64,000 nt of DNA from Paraburkholderia solisilvae. GTDB taxonomy: Bacteria > Pseudomonadota > Gammaproteobacteria > Burkholderiales > Burkholderiaceae. The notes under the pieces were generated by a model, which worked only from the letters and a program-made list of their open reading frames with translations, was not told the origin of the DNA and did no database searches. Positions 1-6,446 of the stretch are shown piece after piece. Where the stretch lies: NCBI RefSeq assembly GCF_902859875.1, contig NZ_CADIKF010000030.1, positions 24,970 through 88,969 of the forward strand, read 5' to 3'. Every line of letters begins with the position of its first letter. Positions within the stretch are counted from its first letter, which is position 1. The position numbers and the translations under genes are program-made.

Positions 1-786
1 GACGCGTCGGGCAACAGTCGCGACTGGCTCGACTACGTCAGCGGCCGGACGGTGGGAGTTTACCTGAGGGATGCGGCGCATCGGCCGGTGAGCATCTCGA
101 CGGGAGATGCCGACGTGACGGTGAGCTACGACGCTCGCGGACGCGTCACGAAGTTCGTTTATCTGGAGTCCGGCCGGCCGTCGAACGGGAATGTAGATAG
201 GCGGCTGACAGTGAGCTACGGATATTCGCCGGATGGGCGCGTGGTCTCGCGCACCGGAACGCTCGCGACGGACGGCGGCGCGGAGGTGGCGGTCAGCAGC
301 GACGAGATTGACCGGTGGCTGGATAATTACGAGGCTGGGGCGTTGTCGATGGGGCCGTCGCCCGGGCCGCTTGCGTTGCTCAAGGCGCTTGGAGCGTTGC
401 CGGAGCCGGGGCTCGAGGATGTTTGCGTCGAGTGCGTGCTGCCGCCGGTGAGGTGGGCGGCGGGGGCGGTGAGTTGGGGGATGTCTGTTGTAGGTCGTAA
501 CGGTGGGCAATGCAAGACGAACCTGTTGGACAAGTCTAATATCAATTGGGGAAAGAATGACAATCAGATCGGGCACACGTATCGTCACGTCGACGCGGCA
601 GGGATTCCACGCGGACCGGTAACAAAAGCGATTGAACAAGATGTCGCCGAAAACAGCGGTGCGCAACTTGCCGTCGGACAAGGACGTACTTTCAGTGTGA
701 CTGTTGACGGCATCGTCATTGAGTATTCAGCGTACAGACAATCCCCCGATCTGGTACGAGTCGGTTCGCTTCGCCCAATCTTGTAA
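1..786 (+). CDS. Rhs/YD-repeat polymorphic toxin, C-terminal part (5' end outside window)
   Basis: The frame is open from base 1, so the true start lies upstream. A GTG at 52 is only an internal candidate. The first ~90 residues carry two YD-type repeats (VSYDARGRV and VSYGYSPDGRV), typical of Rhs/YD-repeat shells that encapsulate a C-terminal toxin. An Ala/Gly/Pro-rich linker (about 300-500) follows, then a compositionally different ~95-residue tail starting near the NGGQCKTN segment. That tail contains GHTYRHVD, a conserved-looking IEYSAYR and a terminal VGSLRP. This layout matches a variable toxin tip, perhaps a small nuclease of the BECR type, but I cannot assign a toxin family. The canonical DPxGLxGG end of an Rhs core is not visible. 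A putative immunity gene follows after 24 bp. Confidence 0.75.
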   Translation, partial: DASGNSRDWLDYVSGRTVGVYLRDAAHRPVSISTGDADVTVSYDARGRVTKFVYLESGRPSNGNVDRRLTVSYGYSPDGRVVSRTGTLATDGGAEVAVSSDEIDRWLDNYEAGALSMGPSPGPLALLKALGALPEPGLEDVCVECVLPPVRWAAGAVSWGMSVVGRNGGQCKTNLLDKSNINWGKNDNQIGHTYRHVDAAGIPRGPVTKAIEQDVAENSGAQLAVGQGRTFSVTVDGIVIEYSAYRQSPDLVRVGSLRPIL

Positions 787-810
787 CGACAGGCAATAAA
801 GGTATCCCTG

Positions 811-1257
811 ATGTCCCGTTCACTTGAAGTGCGTGAATACAAGCTGTTGGACTTCTTGCTCGACGTCAATGAGCCGCTATACGGCCATCGCGTAAAAATT
901 TGGAAGAAGCAAATCAAGACATGTCGAGTACGTGAAATTGACACACCGTACTTTCTGGCCGTGTGTCATGAGGACGTGGTCGAACAAAGTGGATGCGGTG
1001 CGGTCACCTTGGGCCGCGAGCTGATTGCTATCGACCAAAGCGTTCCTGTTTTGATATACGCGGTGTTGATGAAAACTCCTTCGGACTGGATCGTCGATAT
1101 TTTCAATGTGGACAGGCTCGACGGAGAAGCGCTCATGACATATCCGGAAGCTGGCGATGGCTTGATGATCATGGAGGCGGGAAAAAGAGTGGGTGGAGCG
1201 GATTGGCGCTCGGTTTATGGCGAATCTGATCTTCCTCCTCCTGCGATACTGGAATAG
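811..1257 (+). CDS. Putative cognate immunity protein of the Rhs toxin
   Basis: A 148-residue soluble protein with no signal peptide or membrane segment, rich in acidic residues. It begins 24 bp after the toxin stop in the same orientation, the usual position of an immunity gene. Base composition resembles the toxin tail rather than the surrounding GC-rich genes. I recognise no family. The call rests on position, size, acidity and lower GC; the likely role is to bind and neutralise the toxin domain in the producing cell. Another possibility is an unrelated orphan gene. Confidence 0.55.
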   Translation: MSRSLEVREYKLLDFLLDVNEPLYGHRVKIWKKQIKTCRVREIDTPYFLAVCHEDVVEQSGCGAVTLGRELIAIDQSVPVLIYAVLMKTPSDWIVDIFNVDRLDGEALMTYPEAGDGLMIMEAGKRVGGADWRSVYGESDLPPPAILE

Positions 1258-1473
1258 GGCGTTGGTGATTCTTCAGATGCGGCGCATTCCGATGTATAAA
1301 CGAACGTGACGCATCGTTCGCTCGGTGTCAGATGCGGTTTTGCTCAAAGGCAGCAGACCCTTTTTGCCTCTGTCTCGTCAGTGCAGAAGACATTTGGTGC
1401 GATGCACGGTTTGGCATTGCCGGCTGCACGCACGGACGCTCACCATAAACGACAACCCGGGAGGCTCGTAGAT

Positions 1474-1577
1474 ATGGCGAAAATCGCATTCGACCTGTTC
1501 GAAGAACACTGGAAAGAGATTCTGGCAGTTGGCCGAGATTCCTAAAGGAAGCGTTTGAGAGCGGCGAAGAATGGTGA
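1474..1577 (+). pseudogene. Remnant of an immunity-like gene (internal deletion plus frameshift)
   Basis: The ATG at 1474 follows GGGAGG and encodes MAKIAFDLF, identical to the start of the paralogue at 2776. It jumps directly to EEHWKEILAVGR, which matches the C-terminal EEHWEKILAVGR of the gene at 2370. The middle ~60 residues are missing. After GR, one base is lost relative to the intact copy, giving a premature TAA at 1543-1545. Restoring it yields FLKEAFESGEEW and then TGA at 1575-1577, the same ending as the intact paralogues. It looks like a recombination scar between two cassettes of the array. Confidence 0.75.
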
Positions 1578-1680
1578 CGAGGCAATGGTGGATGTGGCTG
1601 GCGCGTCGTCGTCCGCCGATGCTGAATGCGGTTGATCCTCGTGCGGACATCTCGATGCTGCGATGTTTGACAGACGGCGA
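1569..1680 (+). repeat. Duplicated array segment, copy 1 (copy 2 at 2633-2731)
   Basis: The stretch starting GAATGGTGACGAGGC and running to the start of the 159-residue gene is strongly similar to 2633-2731. Both share GATGGTGGAT, GCGGTTGATCC-like, GACATCTC-like and GATGTTT blocks in the same order. Copy 1 leads into an intact gene; in copy 2 the frame is closed almost at once. The duplication shows that the array grew by tandem duplication of [immunity gene + following gene] units. Confidence 0.7.
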
Positions 1681-2050
1681 AGCATCATTCATTCGCGCTG
1701 TGGCAGACAAGCTCAATTCCGCGCAAAGAGTTCAGCTCCTTTCCGACTTGACTCTCGCACGCGCGGAAGAAATCCTGAACGATGCTTCGTTAATTCGTTT
1801 TCACCTCGCCGGCTACGAGCGAGGTGATGACCATGGGCAGCACACCTATCCCATCGAAGGCCAGTTAAATGATTCTGACGGTACTCCTGTGCACGTTCTG
1901 CTATTTGCGGACCTGGCCGACAAGCTATACGAGCTCGAATTTCTGCGTTGGGGCGACGGCCCGTTGCAAGCGCCGGATTGGGCAAGTTTGAAGCTGATCG
2001 AGGGACCAAGGCACGAAGGCCAGGGCGATATTGCTCGTAGCCGCGACTAA
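1571..2050 (+). CDS. Hypothetical protein of the toxin/immunity array (possibly DUF6984-like)
   Basis: A soluble 159-residue protein without signal peptide. The conserved-looking part starts at about residue 29 (LRCLTDGEASFI) and runs through a mid-region GYERGDDHG to PDWASLKLIEG near the end. The pattern recalls DUF6984-type proteins found among toxin/immunity neighbourhoods, but this is from memory and unverified. The ATG at 1571 overlaps the end of the upstream remnant, and its first ~28 codons lie in a segment duplicated at 2633. The real start may therefore be ATG 1619 or 1655. The gene ends 4 bp before the next ATG at 2055, which suggests co-transcription. Confidence 0.55.
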   Translation: MVTRQWWMWLARRRPPMLNAVDPRADISMLRCLTDGEASFIRAVADKLNSAQRVQLLSDLTLARAEEILNDASLIRFHLAGYERGDDHGQHTYPIEGQLNDSDGTPVHVLLFADLADKLYELEFLRWGDGPLQAPDWASLKLIEGPRHEGQGDIARSRD

Positions 2051-2054
2051 GAAA

Positions 2055-2321
2055 ATGACGAAACTAGCCTTCGACTTACTGAGCGATGTACACGCGGCCC
2101 ACCCATACATCCTGGTAGGCCTCCTCGAAGACGACGAACCGCGAACGCCGAGCACGTCCGATCCATTTATGGAACTGTCGGTCGAAAAGGACAATCGTCT
2201 CATTCTTACAATAAATCCGGGGAAAAAGCCGATATCACTGACGATCGAGCAATGGGAGGAAATTGCGCAGGAAGCGCGGAAGTATCATGCGGAGATATTA
2301 GACAGTGGCGAGGAGTGGTGA
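2055..2321 (+). CDS. Orphan immunity-like protein, intact array member
   Basis: An 88-residue soluble acidic protein. The start at ATG 2055 (MTKLAFDLL) is chosen because it aligns with the paralogues at 2370 and 2776; an upstream ATG at 2031 would add eight residues. Shared features are SDVHAAHPYILVGLL, a DPFMEL block, SLTIEQWEEIA and the terminal SGEEW. It is about 70 percent similar by eye to the frameshifted copy at 2776 and less so to 2370. Function is inferred as an immunity or orphan-immunity protein from position behind the toxin gene. Confidence 0.6.
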   Translation: MTKLAFDLLSDVHAAHPYILVGLLEDDEPRTPSTSDPFMELSVEKDNRLILTINPGKKPISLTIEQWEEIAQEARKYHAEILDSGEEW

Positions 2322-2369
2322 TGCCGCCCGTCTTCGTGCGAACTTCCCTATGCATGCGATATGCGTGAC

Positions 2370-2639
2370 ATGGGGAAGCTGATCTTCGAGCAGATCGATG
2401 ATGTTCGTGCTACGCACCCGTATCTGTTCGTCTATTTCCTTGCGGACCATCAAACGTTCAAACTGGGGCGGGGCCATCCTTTCATGCAGATCGAGGTCAC
2501 TCGAGATGGCAGGTTGTCATTCAATTTTTATCGCATCGACGACGAGAACATCTCCCTGACCGAAGAGCATTGGGAAAAGATCCTGGCAGTTGGCCGAGAA
2601 TTTCTGAAGGAAACGCTTGAGAGTGGCGACGAATGGTGA
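2370..2639 (+). CDS. Orphan immunity-like protein, divergent array member
   Basis: An 89-residue acidic soluble protein paralogous to the gene at 2055 (MGKLIFEQIDDV, THPYLFVYFL, HPFMQIEV, SLTEEHWEKIL, SGDEW). The start at 2370 follows that alignment; ATG 2361 in frame would add three residues, and no clear Shine-Dalgarno supports either. Its C-terminus is the version preserved in the remnant at 1474-1577. The sequence has diverged far more than the 2055/2776 pair, as expected if it protects against a different toxin variant. I do not know the family name. Confidence 0.55.
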   Translation: MGKLIFEQIDDVRATHPYLFVYFLADHQTFKLGRGHPFMQIEVTRDGRLSFNFYRIDDENISLTEEHWEKILAVGREFLKETLESGDEW

Positions 2640-2731
2640 CGAGGCGATGGTGGATTTGACCGGCGGTCATCGTCCGTCAATGCCAAATGCCGTTGATCCT
2701 TTTGCGAACATCTCTACGCTGTGATGTTTAA
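2633..2731 (+). repeat. Duplicated array segment, copy 2 (degenerate)
   Basis: Second copy of the 1569-1680 segment, beginning with the same GAATGGTGACGAGGC at the end of the immunity-like gene. Here the region that leads into an intact gene in copy 1 reads GTGATGTTTAACTGA, so the downstream gene is lost. It joins directly to the leader of the next cassette (GGAGGACCATAGAT then ATG 2776). Confidence 0.65.
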
Positions 2732-2775
2732 CTGATGGGCGCTAACCACGAACGAAACTTCGGAGGACCATAGAT

Positions 2776-3043
2776 ATGGCAAAAATCGCATTCGACCTGT
2801 TTCAGCGACGTGAACGCGGCGCATCCGTACGTACTGGTGGGACTTCTGGACGACGCGGAGATATATCGGCCGGGTTGCTTCGAGCCGTTTATGGAACTGG
2901 CGGTCGAAAAAGACGACAGCCTTAAACTTACCATTTACCCGACAAGGAACAGCGTTTCGCTAACCGTCGAACAATGGGACGAGATCGCAAAGGAGGCGCG
3001 CAAGTACCATGCGCAAATACTTGCGAGCGGTGAGGAATGGTGA
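2776..3043 (+). pseudogene. Frameshifted immunity-like gene
   Basis: The ATG at 2776 follows a good GGAGG and encodes MAKIAFDLF. One extra T in CTGTTTCAGC (about 2796-2805) then shifts the frame. Removing it gives FSDVNAAHPYVLVGLL, which continues in frame to the TGA at 3041-3043 (SLTVEQWDEIA, SGEEW). From ATG 2810 alone a 77-residue product lacking the N-terminus could be made. The intact homologue at 2055 confirms the reconstruction. A sequencing error in the T run is possible, but a second decayed copy nearby favours real decay. Confidence 0.75.
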
Positions 3044-3088
3044 CGGAGACAAACCTGGAAACAAGAAAACGTTTCTTGCAGAGACGTT

Positions 3089-3130
3089 GACATCGATGAG
3101 CGAGAGAGTGTCTCCTCGCTCATTGATGTC
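3089..3130. other. Long perfect-type hairpin closing the immunity array
   Basis: Two 16-nt arms (3089-3104 and 3115-3130) are complementary except for one G-T position, around a 10-nt loop. No T-run follows on either strand, so it is not a classic intrinsic terminator. It lies about 45 bp after the last array member and may end transcription from the toxin locus or mark the boundary of the accessory region. The rest of 3044-3288 shows nothing else. Confidence 0.6.
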
Positions 3131-3288
3131 CTGACCCGCGTCAGCAAATCGGAAGGCAAAATGAAAGAAGCCGGACGGGCAAAGCGATGCAACATAATCA
3201 TGCCGTGCCGCCGTCTTACTATAGCGGCGCATCCGCTTATCCATGATCCGAAGACCCAGAAGCATAACCATGGCGAAACATCATCCGC

Positions 3289-3753
3289 ATGCCCTACGCG
3301 ACCATCTCGCAGCGCGCCCGTGCGCTTTTCATCGATTCGATCTGGTGGACGGTAATCCTGCTGTTCATTCCGCTCGGTCCTTCGACCGAGGATCTGCTGG
3401 CCAGACCGGATACATTGGGCGTATCGGTCGCGTTATGGCTATTCGTCGGCCAGTGCGTTCCGATTGTCATCACAGGCGCAATGTGGATGCTGTGGGGTAC
3501 CTCACCAGGAAAACGCGCAGTACGGATACGAATCGTGGACGCCGACACCGGAAAGCCGATGACCCGAAAGCAGGCCGTATTGCGCACGTTGGGGTATCTG
3601 CTCACCTTTGCGCTATGCGGCGCGGGCTTCCTGTGGGTGCGGTTCAACCGGCGAGCGCAAGCGCTGCATGACCGCATCGCCAACACCGTTGTCGTCGATG
3701 CGACCATCGCAAACGGCGACCCGCTCGCGAAAAGCGGCGCCGGCGTTCCGTAA
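3289..3753 (+). CDS. RDD family membrane protein
   Basis: A 154-residue protein with about three membrane segments (near residues 16-30, 43-70 and 95-115). It has the RDD-family layout: an early basic stretch (SQRARALFIDS), the central TSPGKRAVRIRIVD and the terminal ALHDRIANTVVV. RDD proteins are small inner-membrane proteins, some linked to ion transport; no substrate can be read here. No clear Shine-Dalgarno precedes ATG 3289. GC content is back to the genome norm, so the accessory region ends before this gene. Confidence 0.8.
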   Translation: MPYATISQRARALFIDSIWWTVILLFIPLGPSTEDLLARPDTLGVSVALWLFVGQCVPIVITGAMWMLWGTSPGKRAVRIRIVDADTGKPMTRKQAVLRTLGYLLTFALCGAGFLWVRFNRRAQALHDRIANTVVVDATIANGDPLAKSGAGVP

Positions 3754-3845
3754 CCGTATCGGACCGACAAAAGCATGGCAGCCGGCCTCCACTGATTGAC
3801 CGCGCTGCCTCACCCAGTTGTATCACCCGCTATTCCACCCACTAC

Positions 3846-4646
3846 GTGCCGATGTTCGACATCCAACATTCCGCAGGGCTCCTGTTCCCTCAACTGCAGG
3901 CCCTCACTGTCGCTGAAATAACAGGTGTCGTCATCTCACTGGTGCTCGGCGGCATGGTCAAAGGCATGACCGGCATCGGCGTGCCGCTCGTCGCGATGCC
4001 GATTCTCACGCACTTCCTGCCGGTCAAGCAGGCAGTGCTGCTGCTCTCGATGCCGATCATTCTCGGCAATATCCCGCAGGCGCTCGAAGGCGGCGAGATG
4101 TGGCGCACGGTCAAGGACATTGCCGCGCCGCTTGCCGGCACCGTGATCGGCAACGTGATTGGCGTATCGGTGCTGATCGCACTCGAACCGCATCATGCTC
4201 AGGCTGTGGCGGGCTCGATGCTGATTCTCGCCGCCGCATTGATGCTGGCCGCGCCAAGATTCACCCTCGCACCGACGCTCGTGACGCCGATCGGCTTCGT
4301 GCTGGGGTTCGGCGCGGCGTTGATGGAGAGCATCGCGTCGGTGCCCGGCCCGCTGCTCGCCATGTATCTGATCGCATCGGGCGCGACGGGCCGCGTGTTC
4401 ACGAAGCGCATCGCGATCATCCTGGTCGTGTCGGTCATCACGCTGATCACGACGTTCAGCGGCGGCGCAAAGGCCAACGGCGTCGACCTTGCCATCTCCA
4501 CCGCGGCCAGTCTGCCTGCGATTGCCGGCATGCTGCTCGTGCGGCCGGTGCGCGACAGCCTGCATCCGCTCGTGTTTCGCGCTGTCGTACTCGTGTGTGT
4601 GCTGCTCGCGGCCGCGCAGATGATCTGGAGATCCGGCGTGCTCTGA
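3846..4646 (+). CDS. TauE/SafE family permease (sulfite/anion exporter-like)
   Basis: A 264-266 residue inner-membrane protein with about eight hydrophobic segments. The first carries the family-typical GGMVKGMTGIGVPL, and a second half-repeat contains GFGAALMESIASVPGPLL. TauE/SafE members move sulfite, sulfoacetate or other small organic anions; the substrate here is unknown. Start could be GTG 3846 or ATG 3852. It stands alone, with no sulfur-metabolism genes nearby. Confidence 0.8.
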   Translation: MPMFDIQHSAGLLFPQLQALTVAEITGVVISLVLGGMVKGMTGIGVPLVAMPILTHFLPVKQAVLLLSMPIILGNIPQALEGGEMWRTVKDIAAPLAGTVIGNVIGVSVLIALEPHHAQAVAGSMLILAAALMLAAPRFTLAPTLVTPIGFVLGFGAALMESIASVPGPLLAMYLIASGATGRVFTKRIAIILVVSVITLITTFSGGAKANGVDLAISTAASLPAIAGMLLVRPVRDSLHPLVFRAVVLVCVLLAAAQMIWRSGVL

Positions 4647-4901
4647 CCGGATAACAGCCGCAGCGCGTACCACAGGATCGGATCGCGACAGGCGGTCAGC
4701 GTTTTCATGCGCTCGTGTCGAGTGAGGCCGGCACAGACGACATGACGCTAGCGTGACGCCATTCCGGCAAGCAGCCTCCGACCGGACGACAACAGGGCCA
4801 CTACAAAAATGACGACGCGGGGCGAGCCCCGTGCAAAAAAACGCGAGAGCGATCCAGCTGCAAGCAGCCGAACCGCCCTCGCGGCGGTCAGACATCAACG
4901 A

Positions 4902-5102
4902 TCAATGCCGACCCTTTTGGGCGTCCTTCGCCGCATCCTTTGCGGCTTCCTTCATGTCGCCCACGTCCTTGCGGGTCTGGCCGACCTCCTGCTGCACGTC
5001 GCCCTTCAGCTCCTTCGCCGGATTGTTCGTGGCGCGGCCGATTGCTTCGTTAGCCTTGCCCTTTACCTTCTCCGCCACACCCTTCACTTGATCCTTGTTC
5101 AT
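4902..5102 (-). CDS. CsbD family stress-response protein
   Basis: A 66-residue hydrophilic protein rich in Lys, Ala, Glu and Asp. It opens with MNKDQVKGVAEKVKGK and ends with repeated KDAAKDA elements, the CsbD signature. Start at 5102 is supported by a GGAGAG ribosome site seven bases upstream; longer upstream frames lack similarity. CsbD proteins are abundant general-stress proteins of uncertain biochemical role. The 203 bp to the divergent receiver gene must hold its promoter. Confidence 0.85.
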   Translation of the reverse strand: MNKDQVKGVAEKVKGKANEAIGRATNNPAKELKGDVQQEVGQTRKDVGDMKEAAKDAAKDAQKGRH

Positions 5103-5305
5103 GTCGACTCTCCAGAAAGACGACATATGTCGCCACCCATAGGCACAGCATGAAGCGAGCCTGAGCTCGAAACCCGCCATTTGCCATCGCATGCTGCAAA
5201 GCAACACACGTCGGTCGTGTTGTGCCCTACGCCGCTTAAACACTCACAAAAAATCTCACGCATGGAATAGCGCTTGCTAAAATCGACAGTAGTACGGAGG
5301 GCAAT

Positions 5306-5734
5306 ATGGCAGACATCCTTATTGTCGATGCCGACACCGGCGTGCTGAGCACTCTCGGCCTGCTGATTGCCGCGGAAGGTCATGTGGTCCGCACGGCCAC
5401 TAATGGCAACGATGCGCTCAGTCTGGCGCGCGCCAGCCGTCCCGACGTGCTGATCTCCGATGCGCGCACGCCTGGCCTGAGCGGCCCGGCGCTGGTGCGC
5501 GAGATGCGCAAAGACCCGGAACTGGCTAGCGTTCCGGTCATCCTCGCGTACAACGGTCCATTGCCACCGCGCGTGCGGGTGTTCCGTTTCATGCGCAAGC
5601 CATTACGTTATGCCAGGCTTCTGAAGGTGCTGCACCGCGCGGAGCAGCTTTGCGCGCGCCGCGATGCGCGGCGGCGTCCGGCGAACTGGCGCACCGCGCG
5701 GCGCAGTCTCAAGCGCGCGCCGGAACCGGGCTAA
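5306..5734 (+). CDS. Single-domain response regulator receiver protein
   Basis: 142 residues holding one receiver domain: acidic pocket D8/D10, phospho-acceptor D52 (DVLISDART) and the conserved Lys in RFMRKPLRY. A 30-residue Arg-rich tail follows. No output domain and no neighbouring histidine kinase. The usual Thr/Ser after the fourth strand is replaced in VILAYNG, which may affect phosphorylation-dependent switching. The GGAGGG ribosome site just before ATG 5306 is strong. Confidence 0.8.
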   Translation: MADILIVDADTGVLSTLGLLIAAEGHVVRTATNGNDALSLARASRPDVLISDARTPGLSGPALVREMRKDPELASVPVILAYNGPLPPRVRVFRFMRKPLRYARLLKVLHRAEQLCARRDARRRPANWRTARRSLKRAPEPG

Positions 5735-5848
5735 ACGGCCCACGCGTCGATTACGCGCAATCCGCTTGCGCGCGCCTCATCCGCACACGCGAACTCGCGT
5801 CGTGATTCACTCACGCGGTACCGGCCGCGCCATGCACGCTAGCCACGC

Positions 5849-6085
5849 TCAATGCAACGTGTCCGGCAGCGACAGCAGCAAAGCGGGCACACTCATATCC
5901 TCGTCCAGTTCGGGCCAATACAACTGCTGGCGGTCCAGCGAAATCGCGAAGTGCTCGCGTTCGTCGGTCGTCGCGGCCTCCAGCACCGGAAACCAGCGCA
6001 ACGGGAACTCGATTGCCCGGCCATCGGATAACTCGAGAAACAAGTGCGCGCTGTCGAAGCGCACATCGACTGCATCGGCGTACAT
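5849..6085 (-). CDS. DUF2442 domain protein
   Basis: 78 residues that match the DUF2442 pattern: DGRAIEFPLRWFPVLEAAT in the middle and WPELDEDMSV near the end. Start at 6085 has an AGGAGC site. Members are often partnered with DUF4160 proteins in toxin-antitoxin-like pairs, but no DUF4160 gene adjoins here. The following 360 bp (6086-6446) contain no gene I can support. Confidence 0.75.
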   Translation of the reverse strand: MYADAVDVRFDSAHLFLELSDGRAIEFPLRWFPVLEAATTDEREHFAISLDRQQLYWPELDEDMSVPALLLSLPDTLH

Positions 6086-6446
6086 GGCAGCTCCTGAACG
6101 AAGGTCGTTCTACACAGGTCGTTCTACACGATAGGCGGCGAGGCAGTCGCGTTCAAGTGAAGACGCGCACTCGTTTGCGCAATCGTTCTCTCGTCGGCCG
6201 CGCAACAGATGCGCGCGCTGGACGCGCGGTTGCCGTTACTCGCGCGGGCGTTCCCGATACAATCCGCAGACCAATCGGCCGCATCGTTATGCGCTTTGCA
6301 ATACGGCCGAACCCGTTCAACTCCGCCTCTGCAGCCGCGGCTATCAAGGAAGTCGTCCTCGCCGCCGTAAACGCAGGGATAAGCCGCATCGCTCCGCCGT
6401 CCGGCCGGACGGCAGGAAAGAAATGCCATGACAACGCGGTAACCTC

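Noticed and set aside
1306..1545. 79-codon frame starting upstream of the immunity remnant
   Set aside because: It reads a different frame through the remnant's leader; the translation shows no domain and overlaps the recognisable MAKIAFDLF start in the wrong frame.
5664..6134. 156-codon plus-strand frame opposite DUF2442
   Set aside because: Overlaps the receiver gene in another frame and the DUF2442 gene in antisense; Arg/Ser-rich without similarity.
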